From: Prorocentrum cordatum | Taxonomy: Eukaryota; Sar; Dinophyceae; Prorocentrales; Prorocentraceae | Direction of reading: 5' to 3' | Assembly (NCBI GenBank): GCA_963575745.1 | Contig: CAUYUJ010019277.1 | Location: forward strand, 47,820-105,319 | Length of the DNA: 57,500 nt | Part shown: one piece after another, positions 32,290-42,356 of the stretch | How the letters are laid out: the number at the start of each line of letters is the position of its first letter | Numbering within the stretch: the first letter of the stretch is position 1 | Translations under genes and position numbers: made by a program | Notes under the pieces: generated by a model | Databases searched by the model: none | Told to the model about the DNA's origin: nothing | What the model saw: the letters and a program-made list of their open reading frames with translations, nothing else

Positions 32290-34080
32290 TATGTTTATGC
32301 CATGCTTCGTTCTTCTACTTGATTTGACCGGGTCGACTCAATTATTCATCAAGCTCGACTGTATTCACACACGCCAGATTGCAGTCCACAGCCCCCTCTC
32401 CGACGCCCTCGGTCGAGTCGGCGGGGCGGGGGGCAAGGCCAGATGCACCCACTCCGTTCCCCCCCCCAATGCGCAGATGCCCGACGTCCTGCACTCTTCG
32501 TAGTGTGGCGCCCCAGAGGCCTGGGCCCCTGCCCGGGGACCGGCCTCCCACCCTCCAATGGCGCGTTTGACGGCCCTGGGGGCCTGGCAGGGGCCCCCAG
32601 GCGCCGCAAACGGCAGACGCCTTGCCGTCACTTCTGCCTGCACGCCGCCAGGAAGCCAGGCTTAAGTCGGGCCTGTCCCCCTACAGGGGGATTTTCGACG
32701 AAAAATAAAAAATACCTCAAAAGGTAAAACAAAAATACAACAACAAGAAACAAGTCCCAACAAAAATACTAGTCCCCGGGACACGCCAGACATAAAGCCA
32801 GGCAGGGATCGCCCGGGAGGCCCCGAGAGCCCCCGAGACGACCCGAGGGCCCCCCACAGCGTCGGCGGCGCGATTGCCGGTGGGGGCGGGGTCCGCCGGG
32901 CGAGGCGCGCCCTCACCGGGACATCCTCGCGAGCCTCATCTTGCGTACGCGAGAGAGGTCGCCCCGTGGCCGAGGAGGAGGAACAGAGCAGCAAGGGAGG
33001 GAGGAGAAGAGGAGAAGGCAGCATCCTCCTCCTCCTACCCCTCCTCCTCCTCCTCCTCCTCCTCCCCTCCCCCTCCGCCTCCTCTCCTCCTTCTTTCCTC
33101 CGCCTCCCTCCTCCTCCCTCCTCCCTCCTCCTCCCTCTCCTCCTCCTCCTCCTCCTCTCCTCCTCCTCCTCGCTCCTCCTCCTCCTCCTCCTCCTCCTCC
33201 TCCCCCTCCTCCTCTCCTCTCACTCTCCTCCTCCTTCTCCCGCCTCCTCCTTCCTCCTCCTCCTTCTCCTCCTCCTCCTCCTCCTCCTCCTCCTCCTCCT
33301 CCTCTTGGGGCCCTGCCGGGGCTGCCTTGGGGCCCCCTGGGGGCCGCCCTGGGCCCCTCGAGCCCGTCTCTGGGGCCTCTTGGGGCCCTCCTGGAGCCCG
33401 CGGCGCCCGCTCGGGCCGCCCAGGGTCATCTTGGGCCTCCCCGCGCTGCACATCCGGGGAGCCTCGAGACCCGGAGATCCAACGCACCGACAAGAATCAA
33501 GACAGAGAGGTTCTTCTCAAAGGCCTTCAAGAAGCCCCCAGGAAGCCTCCAAGAGGCCCCCCAAACTTGGCCCAAGATGCCTCGAGGCGGCCGGAGATTG
33601 CCTGCAGACAAGCCAAGATGCCACCAACAGGGCACACAAAAACACCAAGAGGTACGATAACAGCAACGAAGCAACATGAACGATGTCGAGCGCCGTGTCA
33701 TGATTCGGACAAGCCTCGTGAAATGCAGTCCTGGAGGCGCAGTCGTTTATATAGGGGTCGGCGGATGTGGCGTAAGCCTGAAGAACAAAGACGGAGAGGT
33801 TCTTCGCAATTCTCGGCCTCTCGGGGCCCTCGCCGGGCCCCGGGACCGTCAAGCAACGACTCGGGATGGAAAACCGGCCCCGGGGAACGGGTCGAGACTT
33901 CGGGGGACCGCGTGCCGAAACAAAAATCACGGCGGCGTCGGATCTCTGGGGATCTCGGGGGTGCGCCGAGGAGGGAGGGGGGCCAGGACGAGGGGGGCGG
34001 TGGCGTGCCGTGGCCATGAGGCGTGTGCGCGGACGAGCGGGCGCCAGGGCACGCATCGAGAGAAGAAGAGGGCCGACATG
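32290..34080. other. No gene recognised; TCC tract and one TIR end
   Basis: At 32660-32720 is one end (GGCTTAAGTCGGGCCTGTCC) of the element nested at 85-257. A TCC-rich tract of about 280 bp lies at 33025-33305. A GAGAGGTTCTTC motif is shared by 33504 and 33796. No protein is recognised. Confidence 0.45.
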
Positions 34081-34438
34081 GCTCGGCTACACGCAGGGAG
34101 TGACCCTGGGCAAGAGTGACCCTTGCTGCGAGGCGGCGAACTCCGCACCAGCGGAACAGCTCGGCAGGGGCACCAACTCGCGAATCGGCCGGCGTGCAGG
34201 GAGGCGGGCGCCAGGACACGCACTGAGAGAAGAAGAGGGCTGACATGGCTCGGCCACACGCAGAGTGCCCCTGGGCAAGAGTGACCCCCGCTGCGCGGCT
34301 TCTCGGGAGCCGCGGGGGGTTGGCCAAGAGCAGGCGCGCACGACGCCGCTGCCGCCTCGCGCGCTCGGCGAGATCGGGGGACCCCAGTGGGCCTGCACCG
34401 AAGGCCACCCGGGCGGAAGGCCACTCTTACGTCTAGCC
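34010..34438. mobile_element. TIR (MITE-like) element family 2, tandem partial plus full copy
   Basis: The segment 34035-34130 is duplicated at 34200-34290 (GAGAGAAGAAGAGGGC..GACATGGCTCGG). The second copy ends at 34419-34438 with GGCCACTCTTACGTCTAGCC, the inverted form of the start. The family matches the cleaner copy at 42183-42356. Confidence 0.55.
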
Positions 34439-35153
34439 GAGTGATGTTCGAGAGATCCCACCGCCCCGGCCATGACATCCCCCCCCCCCCGAGTCCCCCC
34501 CCCCCCTGGACGCCCCCGACAATCGGATTCGGTCCGTTTGTTTCCCTGGAGCTCCTGCCCGAAAGGGCCCAGGGACACACCAATAAGTTAGACACAAACA
34601 ACAGGATTCCCAACATTTTTTCCCATACTTTCTGGGTCTTCGTCTTCCCCCCCCCACTTCCCATAGTTTCCCAACATTTTCCTGGGCGTCGACGATTACT
34701 TGTGTCTGTGTGTTTCTTTCCCTCCCGACTGCCAGCCTCTCCAGAGGCCTGTGCCCGTGCCTGAAGCCCAATGCACCGACCTGCGGCCGATCTCTCCTCC
34801 TCTCTCCTCCTCCTCCTCCTCCTCCTCCTTCTCCGCCTCCTCCTCCTCCTCCTTCTCCTCCCCCTCCTCAGCCATCCGAAGGCGCCGTTTTGGGGCTCCC
34901 TCCCACGCGCGCGGGGGCGCGCCGCGCGGGGGAGCAGCCATACGGCCCCAGTCGCCAGCGGCCCGCGGCGGCGCGGGCGCTGGTGCATCAGGCGCCTGTG
35001 GCGCAGGACGGGTGCCCGCCCAGGACGGCTCGCGGTGCCCGCAGCCCGTCCCCGGCCTGGCACAGGCGCCAGCGGCGGCGCCGTGCATCTGCGAGGGCGG
35101 TCCTGCGGGTCGAGCAGGCTCGCTCCATCCTGGCTGGACACCACGGCGAGTGC

Positions 35154-36107
35154 ATGGCGGAGCCCCGCCAGCCCCCCACGGAGCCCCCGTGGAAGCGTGG
35201 CGGGCAGGGCTCCACTTGGGCGTGTGTGGCGACCAGGGCCTGCGGCTACACGTCCAACTACGGAACCCGTGAGACGTGCTGGGCCTGCGGCCGCGACCGA
35301 GCGGGGCGCCCGACGGCTGAGGCAGGGGCTCGCGCCAAGCAGCGGCCGCGGTCCAAGCCTCGCCCTCGTTCTGGTCGGCCTTCTTCGGCTCGCGAGCCTG
35401 GCCGCGGGGATGACCCCATGGATGGCGGCGGCAGCACCAGCGCGGCCAGCTCAGCCGAGGCCCAGGCAGTGGCCAAGTGCAGGCGTGCGCTCAAGGCCTT
35501 GCGCGGCATCCACGACGACAAGCACCCGCTGGTCGCTGCAGCCCGCCACGAGCTCGCCGCTGCCGAAGCTGCAGAGCGGGCCACCATGCCCCCCGAGGAT
35601 GTGCTTAGGTCGGCCCTCGACAGGCAAGCCACTCGGGAGGCAGAGAGGGTCAAGGCTCAGGAGGACGTGGACAACCTCACCGCCGACCTGGCGGCCGCTC
35701 AGGCCAAGCTCGACGGCATCAAGCAGCAGCTGGTGGAGTCCGAGTCGGAGGTCGCGCAGGCCAGGCTGGCCAATGCCGCTGCGCCCCTCCCAGCGGATGC
35801 CGCCACTTCGGTGGCCGCGTTGCAGCGGCTGCTCCAAGGGGCCCACACCTCGATCCTTCAGGGCCAGGACCGCAACGCTGTTGGCGGGGCCATCTTGGAC
35901 CAGCTGGTCAACCACGTTCGCGCGCTGGGCGGGGCGCTACCAGGAGGAGGCGGAGAGCGAGCTGCCGCCTTTCGCGCCGCGGGTGGGCAACCCGCTGGCG
36001 CCAGCGCCCCCTCCACACCACCAGCAGCACCACCAGCAGCACCGCCTCAGCAGGCCGTCGTCGAAGGGAGCCCAGACGCCCAGTGGGAGTATGCGGGGAC
36101 TGCATAG
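35154..36107 (+). CDS. LINE B ORF1 protein with RanBP2-type zinc finger
   Basis: A 317-residue protein if started at the Met at 35154; the frame is open upstream to 34710 through a TCC tract. A zinc finger near the N-terminus reads TWAC..C....N......CWAC (Trp22, Cys24, Cys30, Asn35, Cys42, Cys45), close to the RanBP2 pattern, which commonly binds single-stranded RNA. A basic stretch (KQRPRSKPRPRSGR) follows, then a heptad-like coiled coil (about residues 90-230), then a Pro/Ala tail. It likely packages the element RNA. Its stop overlaps ORF2 by 17 nt. Confidence 0.7.
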   Translation: MAEPRQPPTEPPWKRGGQGSTWACVATRACGYTSNYGTRETCWACGRDRAGRPTAEAGARAKQRPRSKPRPRSGRPSSAREPGRGDDPMDGGGSTSAASSAEAQAVAKCRRALKALRGIHDDKHPLVAAARHELAAAEAAERATMPPEDVLRSALDRQATREAERVKAQEDVDNLTADLAAAQAKLDGIKQQLVESESEVAQARLANAAAPLPADAATSVAALQRLLQGAHTSILQGQDRNAVGGAILDQLVNHVRALGGALPGGGGERAAAFRAAGGQPAGASAPSTPPAAPPAAPPQQAVVEGSPDAQWEYAGTA

Positions 36108-39100
36108 GCGTGGCAGGCGCTGCGCGACTCGTCGCACATGTGGCATCATCACGTTCAACGGCTCCTGCTGGGCCTCTCTCCAGTCCTTCCTCCTAGAGGG
36201 CGCCCAGGACGCGCTCGTCGTTGCGGCTCAGGAACTTCGACTGGATCGAGAGGCACTGGACAGAGCGCGTACATGGGCTCATCGACACGGTTGGCAGCCA
36301 TTCATCAGCCCGTGCCGTCGCCTGGAGAGCGGGCTCCCGAGTGCAGGAGTGGGGCTATTCGTCAGGTCGCACGTGCAGGCCACTCTGCTGAGTGGGTTGG
36401 GGAGCACGTCCCCTGGCAGTTTTGAGATCTTGCGCTCGTGGGCCGTGGCGGTTCACATACGTGCGGGCCTCCGAGGCGGCTTCATCGTGGGCTCGGCCTA
36501 CATGGAGTCAGTTGCTGGTGCCGACTACCTCTCGGCCAATTATCAGAAGCTCATGCGCATCTCGGAGGCTATGCGCTACTACGCGGCTCCCTTCGTCTTC
36601 GCAGGGGACTGGAACACCACGCCTCAGGACTTGGAAGCGCTCGGCTTCCTTCAGGTCATGCCGGCGGCGATCGTGGCCCCCAGTCAAGGTACATGTAGGT
36701 CGGCGGTCTCGGGCACCTACAGAGTCATCGACTACTGGCTCACCACCCCTGGCTTCGTTCGGGCTTGTGGCAAGCCGCGCGTGCTGGACCGATGGACAGC
36801 CCGCCCACACTACCCTGTGCGCTTCGAGCTGGAGGCCAAGCCGCGTGCTCAGTGTCAGCTTCATCTGGTGGCTCCGCGAGCTTTCCCACGTCAGGCGCCG
36901 CGGTACTCAGGCGCTTCCCCCCTGGTGGGTGCGCCGCCGCCTCAGCCATACCTCGATGCCGTCCGCCATGACGCGGCACGCGGGATCCCTACTGATGCAG
37001 ACTGTGCAAGGCAGCGCCTGGACGACCTCTACTCCAACTTCATGAGCTTCGTCGAGTCGGACCTCTCGCACATCTACAACATCCAGGAGCCTGAGGCCCA
37101 TGCGGGGCGAGGCGCCCCTCCGCGCTACGTGTGGCGACCCATCGGTGGCCCTCCGAGGCAGGGCCAGCCCGCCGCGGGAGCTGAGGCACGCTACTTGCGG
37201 AACCTAGAGGTCGCCATCGCGGATCTCATCCGCGTCTTGGAGAAGGGTGTCCGTGACGACAGGCGGTGGCAACGCCTTGTCAGAGTCACGCGTCCAGGTC
37301 ATCGACAGGACCTTCACACACCTGCTGGACATGTGCTCTTCGACTGGACATGGCCCGTGGTGCACTACGCCGTACAGCTCTCCAAGTCCTGGTGCATCGT
37401 CGTCCTTCGCGGCTTCCAGATGGTGGTGGCCGAGACCGTGCACCGCATGGAGCGCGACGCAGGCAACGCGCGCGTCCGCAGCTTCCACAGGTGGGCCCAG
37501 GACTCCCTGGTAACTGGCGCGGCGCCGCTCTTCGGCATGACCAAGCTGAAGGGATGGGCCCACAACGAGGTGGACGCGTTCGGCATCCGCACTTCGTTGC
37601 CGCAGGCAGTCGCTGACAGCCAGATGCGGTACTGGGGTGAGATCTGGAACGCTACGCCCGTCACCTCGCCAGCGACCAAGGAGCTAGTCTTTGGCGACGC
37701 TGCCCTCACTTCTCACCTACCCGACAGCGAGCAGTTCGACTCACAGGCCGTGGCCCACCTAATGGACGCCACTGACACGCTGTCGAAGGCCATCAGCCAG
37801 CTGCCGACGGAGACCTTGCCAGTCCCGACTGTGGCGGAGGTCCGCAGGGCATCCATGTCCTTCAGCTGGCGCACAGGCCTGGCAGCGGACATGATGCCAC
37901 CGCGGGCCTATTCGCTCCTCACCGACGAGGCCCTCGCTATGATGGTGTACCTCCTTTGGGCGGCAGAGCGTTGGGGCAGGTGGCCCACCCCGACTCTGAT
38001 GATTCACGTTATGTTGCTGGCCAAGACATCAGGCGGCTTTCGCCCTATCATGCTTCTCTCGTCCCTCTACAGGGTCTACACCAAGATCCGCATAGGCCAC
38101 GTACGACGATGGGCAGCTGACAACACGAGGCCTTTCTTCGCACTGGGAGCGGGGCGCTCCACCATCGACGTCGGGGCCAGGACCATGGTCTATGCGGAGG
38201 CCGCGGACCACACCCAAGGGGACGAGATCATCACGGCCATGGTTGACATCAGCAAGTGCTTCGACAGAGTCGACTGGAACAAGGTGGTCGAGGCGGCCCA
38301 GCGATTTGGGTTCCCACGAGGACTCCTACGGGCAGTTCTTTCCATGTATGCAGCCCCGAGGCGCATCAGGTGGGGCTCCACCTACTCGTTCGCTGCTCGC
38401 GCCATGCAAGGCGTTCTCCCAGGCTGCTCGGTCGCAATGTTCCTGCTCCAGCTGGTGATGATGCTTCCCTTTGAGGTCTACCAGGCCTCTCTCGCGGACA
38501 TCCCGCACACCCTCGACATCTACGCCGACGATATTACGCTGCAGATCACGATGCCGCGGGATGAGATCGTGGCCCACTCGGTCGCGGCCATCTCCCGCCT
38601 CGTCGTCGTCCTCACCGCCTTGCAGCTGCCAATCGCTCAGGACAAGGCCAAGATCCTCGGCTCGACGGAGACCATCGCCAGGTCGGTCGCATCGCGGTTG
38701 GCCCAGCATGGTTTCTGCGCGGTCACTAAGCTGAGTATCCTGGGCCTGGAGTGTCGTGCGGGGGCGCGTCTCAGGTACACTGAGGTCCACAAGCGCATCA
38801 GGCAGATGAAGGCCAGGATCCCGCGCTTCCGCCGCCTACGAGGATTGGCCCAGGTGACGAAACGCATCGCTCGTCCGTGCATTGCCCCTGGCATGACCTA
38901 CGGGCTCCAGGTGGTAGGGGCACCTCCTGCTACGGTACGCACAATGACTGGACTGGTCAGGACGGGATGGAGCAAGACACCAACTGGTTCCTCGACGATG
39001 CTAGCTTCATTCCTGGAGGCGGCGCCCCACCTGCAGCCCGAGGTCATGGCCGTCGTCGAGCCCATCTACACGTGGGCACAGCTGGTCTTCGACGCACGAG

Positions 39101-41517
39101 TACCACGGGCAGTCCTACAAAGTGCGTGGCGCTTGCAGTCCTTGCGCCTTCAGTCTACCACCTCGACCTGGTCTATGGTTGCGGGTCCAGCCAGTGCAGT
39201 GGTGTTGGCGATTCGACGGCTGGGTTGGAGACCGCTGACATACTGCAGATGGCACACAGGCAACGGGATGACACTGGATCTGGAAGACATGGCCCCCAAC
39301 TGGATACGCGCTGTGGCAAGGCGCAGTTTCAGGTCTGTGCAATGGGAAGATTGGGCTAAGCGTACGTCTCACTCTCCTGAACATCCTGAGCCTCCTCGAG
39401 ACCCTCGCGGATACTGGATCGAACCCGTCGCGGCCATGATGAACGTCCCCGAGGACGCCACCACATGGAATCTCAGTCCACAGGCTCGAGGTGCGTTGCG
39501 ATCTACGGTCATCGGTGCCCAATGGTCTCAGCTGCGGCTTCACAAGATGGGATACTCGGACACATCATCCTGTCAGCGCTGTGGACAGACTGGGGATCTG
39601 CATCACCGATTCTGGAAGTGCTCCTATCACTCAGAGGCCCGATCGCGTGCGGTGGATGAGGAGCTGGTTGAGATGGCAAAGAGGTCGCATGTGGCGGACC
39701 CCTTTTTCACTCGTGCTCTCATGCCCAGGGCGATGCTGCCCGACATCCCGCCGCCTGTGGATTCACAACGGTGGTGGTATTGCATGGGAGGTCAGGCTAT
39801 GGACATCACGGGCACTGTTTACACGGACGGCTCAGCGCAGTGCCCGCTCTACTGGCCTGAGGCCAACCGTGCTGGTTGGGGACTGGCCATCCTTACGGGA
39901 CGCCGTCTCAAGGGCATGGCGTTCGGGCCCTTGCCAGGGCCCATGCAGACGGCCCAACGCGGGGAGCTGTACGCCGCACTGCAGGTTCTCCGACACGGAC
40001 GGCTTCCTCTACACATCAAGACGGACTGCCTTGGCTTGGTCGAATCGCTGAAGTACGGAGAAGCTCATTGCTGCCACGTCCGCCGTGACAACGCGGACCT
40101 CTGGCGGCTCATCTGGAGGGCGATCAATGATCATGGAGGCATCTCAGACTCGCTCAAGGTCACATGGGTAGCAGCCCATCAGACCCTGGCCGAGGCAGGC
40201 GCCGACAGTCTAGACAAGATCGGCAACGACTTCGCGGACGTGGCGGCCAAGAAGGGGACACGGCTGCACGGCGTCCCGTTGGTGGCCTACGACGAGCACG
40301 GGCGCCTCCTCAAGGCGGTCAGGCAGACCGCGGGCTGGATCGGCGCCGCCCAGTCCTCCGCCATCCTGCTGGCGGACCGCGTGGAGGTCCAGGCGCGGCG
40401 GCAGCGCTGCACCAGCCGTCGTGGAGACGGACGCGCTCCCCAGGCGGCTGAGGCGGGCAGCCAGCCGCGTGGCGCGGCCCCTGTGCAGAGTGGAAAGTCT
40501 CACTCTCCCATCCTGGCCACCGTGGGGTGGCGATGTGCTCACTGCCCTCGGTTCGCGCGAAACGCCAGAGGCCTCAGGAGGCTTCAACGTGAGGTTTGCC
40601 CTGTGAGGGCTTTTCGGGCCCCCCCAGCCGACGCCTCCCTCGGGAAGCGGCAGCTGGGAGTCCTGGGGACCTCCGAGGTCTCCAGTTCGAAACGGCGTCG
40701 GACGGCGGCCGAGGAAGGCCCCCCGTCGAGCCTGGAGCGGGTCCCCCAGGATGATGGCGACTCGCGGGGACTTCGTAGGCGGCGGTCTCACGACGGCGAT
40801 GGGGATTGTCTCAGGGGAGTTCGGCCTCGTGGGACCCCTTCCCTCGTTTCGACTGACCCCTCCTCGTCCTTCGGAGCCCCCACTACAGCTGAGGAGGAAA
40901 GCCGTCCTGGGTCCGAGGGAATGGCACGTGGTTTGTGGTCTTGCGCCCCATCCCCCCGTGTCCCCTCCCCTCCTCGCCCTCGACCTCTGTCGGACCTCCC
41001 CTCCTCCTCTTCCGCCTCCCCCGCTGCTGCGCCGCCGCCGCCTGGGCCCTCTGGTCGTTTTTCGAGGGTTTCGTTTGCCGAGGGACCTGATGCCCCCGAG
41101 AGGCCTCAGGAAGTTGTTCAGGTGGCGGCGCAGGCGGCTAGCTCTCGGGGTGTCAAGCGCGCGTCGAAAGGGGCGCCCCCCTCCCGAGCGGCGGCGACGG
41201 TCCCTGTGGCCCCTCTCCCGCGCTCGGGAGAGGTCCCCCCCGAGAGCGCGAGGGGGCACACCCTGTACTTGTCTGGGGATCATGTGGGGTGCAGCCAATG
41301 CGGGGCCTTCTCGGCCAGGACGGCGAGGACCCAGCTGTTCTGGGAGTGCGACCCCGAGGCCGCCCTGACGGGCAATCCCCAGCGTAAGTGGCGGAGGGAC
41401 AATTTTATGAAGGGCATCCACCCGAAGGGGAGGGTGTCCCAGGCCATCGTGCCACCACGCAGGCTGCTGGTCACGGACGATGCGGTCCAGTGGCAGGGCC
41501 TACTCTCAATTTCGTGA
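36091..41517 (+). CDS. LINE B ORF2 polyprotein (endonuclease, RT, RNase H)
   Basis: 1808 codons without interruption. The EEP endonuclease (about 17-245) has Asn23, Glu48, GDWN (Asp173, Asn175), VIDYW (Asp214) and His239. The RT has MVDISKCFD (Asp719), GVLPGC (774-779) and YADD (811-814). A zinc knuckle follows: C1161QRC1164, His1172, C1177. RNase H has YTDGS (Asp1246), Glu1292, Asp1312 and GNDFAD (Asp1380/1383). The C-terminus has two zinc motifs: WRCAHC with a later Cys, and H1723..C1734SQC1737G. All catalytic residues I would expect are present. The frame extends upstream of 36091 but is antagonistic to ORF1 there, so I take the Met at 36091, just inside the ORF1 end. Confidence 0.88.
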   Translation: MRGLHRRGRRCATRRTCGIITFNGSCWASLQSFLLEGAQDALVVAAQELRLDREALDRARTWAHRHGWQPFISPCRRLESGLPSAGVGLFVRSHVQATLLSGLGSTSPGSFEILRSWAVAVHIRAGLRGGFIVGSAYMESVAGADYLSANYQKLMRISEAMRYYAAPFVFAGDWNTTPQDLEALGFLQVMPAAIVAPSQGTCRSAVSGTYRVIDYWLTTPGFVRACGKPRVLDRWTARPHYPVRFELEAKPRAQCQLHLVAPRAFPRQAPRYSGASPLVGAPPPQPYLDAVRHDAARGIPTDADCARQRLDDLYSNFMSFVESDLSHIYNIQEPEAHAGRGAPPRYVWRPIGGPPRQGQPAAGAEARYLRNLEVAIADLIRVLEKGVRDDRRWQRLVRVTRPGHRQDLHTPAGHVLFDWTWPVVHYAVQLSKSWCIVVLRGFQMVVAETVHRMERDAGNARVRSFHRWAQDSLVTGAAPLFGMTKLKGWAHNEVDAFGIRTSLPQAVADSQMRYWGEIWNATPVTSPATKELVFGDAALTSHLPDSEQFDSQAVAHLMDATDTLSKAISQLPTETLPVPTVAEVRRASMSFSWRTGLAADMMPPRAYSLLTDEALAMMVYLLWAAERWGRWPTPTLMIHVMLLAKTSGGFRPIMLLSSLYRVYTKIRIGHVRRWAADNTRPFFALGAGRSTIDVGARTMVYAEAADHTQGDEIITAMVDISKCFDRVDWNKVVEAAQRFGFPRGLLRAVLSMYAAPRRIRWGSTYSFAARAMQGVLPGCSVAMFLLQLVMMLPFEVYQASLADIPHTLDIYADDITLQITMPRDEIVAHSVAAISRLVVVLTALQLPIAQDKAKILGSTETIARSVASRLAQHGFCAVTKLSILGLECRAGARLRYTEVHKRIRQMKARIPRFRRLRGLAQVTKRIARPCIAPGMTYGLQVVGAPPATVRTMTGLVRTGWSKTPTGSSTMLASFLEAAPHLQPEVMAVVEPIYTWAQLVFDARVPRAVLQSAWRLQSLRLQSTTSTWSMVAGPASAVVLAIRRLGWRPLTYCRWHTGNGMTLDLEDMAPNWIRAVARRSFRSVQWEDWAKRTSHSPEHPEPPRDPRGYWIEPVAAMMNVPEDATTWNLSPQARGALRSTVIGAQWSQLRLHKMGYSDTSSCQRCGQTGDLHHRFWKCSYHSEARSRAVDEELVEMAKRSHVADPFFTRALMPRAMLPDIPPPVDSQRWWYCMGGQAMDITGTVYTDGSAQCPLYWPEANRAGWGLAILTGRRLKGMAFGPLPGPMQTAQRGELYAALQVLRHGRLPLHIKTDCLGLVESLKYGEAHCCHVRRDNADLWRLIWRAINDHGGISDSLKVTWVAAHQTLAEAGADSLDKIGNDFADVAAKKGTRLHGVPLVAYDEHGRLLKAVRQTAGWIGAAQSSAILLADRVEVQARRQRCTSRRGDGRAPQAAEAGSQPRGAAPVQSGKSHSPILATVGWRCAHCPRFARNARGLRRLQREVCPVRAFRAPPADASLGKRQLGVLGTSEVSSSKRRRTAAEEGPPSSLERVPQDDGDSRGLRRRRSHDGDGDCLRGVRPRGTPSLVSTDPSSSFGAPTTAEEESRPGSEGMARGLWSCAPSPRVPSPPRPRPLSDLPSSSSASPAAAPPPPGPSGRFSRVSFAEGPDAPERPQEVVQVAAQAASSRGVKRASKGAPPSRAAATVPVAPLPRSGEVPPESARGHTLYLSGDHVGCSQCGAFSARTARTQLFWECDPEAALTGNPQRKWRRDNFMKGIHPKGRVSQAIVPPRRLLVTDDAVQWQGLLSIS

Positions 41518-42182
41518 GCCCCCTTGGGGCTCTCTTGGGGCGGGGGCCTCGTTGGCCCCGTCTCGGGTGTCTGGCGTTCGGCCCTGGGCACCTCTCGGGT
41601 TCGCTTGGCGTGGCCGTGAAGCCTCGGCTGGGCTCTGAGCGCCCTGGGGACCCGAGTGTTTTTGTGATCGATTGCGCCCTTCTCTGCTTTTCCCGCCGCC
41701 GCCGCCGCCTCTCTTTTGCCTGCACTCCGCGCGTCGCTTCATGGGGTCGCGACTCCTCAGCCATCCGAAGCACAATGCACCGACCTGCGGCCGAGCTGCC
41801 CCCTGGCGGGCTCCGGAAACCCTCAGCCCCGAAGCGTTGTCATATCTTTTTTGGGGGGGCGCATCTTGTACTTCCACCGCCTCCCAGGGCGCCCGAAGCC
41901 GTGGCGCGTCTCGTCGCCACATCCGGAGCACATACACCTCTTCCTCCTCCTCGATCCTTCTCCTCCTCCTCCTCCTCCTCCTCCTCCTCCTCCTCCTCCT
42001 CGATCCTCTTCCTTCCTCCCCCCCCATCTTGGACGCCCCTGACACATGCGCGCCCACCGGGGCGGGCCCGGGTGTCCTGCTCGGGGGGGGGGGGCCTTCT
42101 CGCAATTGTCGCGGGGCTCCGCAAGGCCGCGGCCCTCGTGGATCGGCGCCAGGCCGGACAGAAGCTTCCGCGCACACTCGTC

Positions 42183-42356
42183 GGCTACACGCAAGAGTAA
42201 CCCTGGGCAAGGGTGATCTGTGGTGCGCAGCTTTGAAGGGGGGTCCAAGCCCAAGCGCACAAGCCGCTGCCATCGCATCTCATTCAGCGATAACGGCGAT
42301 CCCCGCGACCCCGCGCCAGAGGTCACTCCGGCGAAGGGTCACTCTTACGCGTAGCC
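42183..42356. mobile_element. TIR (MITE-like) element family 2, 174 bp
   Basis: The ends 42183-42203 and 42336-42356 are 21-bp inverted repeats with three mismatches (GGCTACRCGYAAGAGTRACC..). There is no ORF. The related copy at 34253-34438 lies on the other side of LINE B in the same orientation. Confidence 0.65.

Larger units (their letters stand above)
34768..42010 (+). mobile_element. LINE B, non-LTR retrotransposon, largely intact
   Basis: ORF1 (35154-36107) and ORF2 (36091-41517) are both open. A TCC tract lies just upstream (34797-34866) and another about 430 bp after the stop (41940-42000). The 20-nt stretch AATGCACCGACCTGCGGCCG occurs on both sides (34770 and 41779), as does CTCAGCCATCCGAAG (34867 and 41757). 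The exact ends and target duplication are not resolved. Confidence 0.8.

Noticed and set aside
34771-36090. N-terminal extension of LINE B ORF2 by 440 codons
   Set aside because: The frame is open but overlaps the ORF1 reading frame, which carries the recognisable zinc finger and coiled coil. The extension is Arg/Pro-rich and looks like an off-frame translation.
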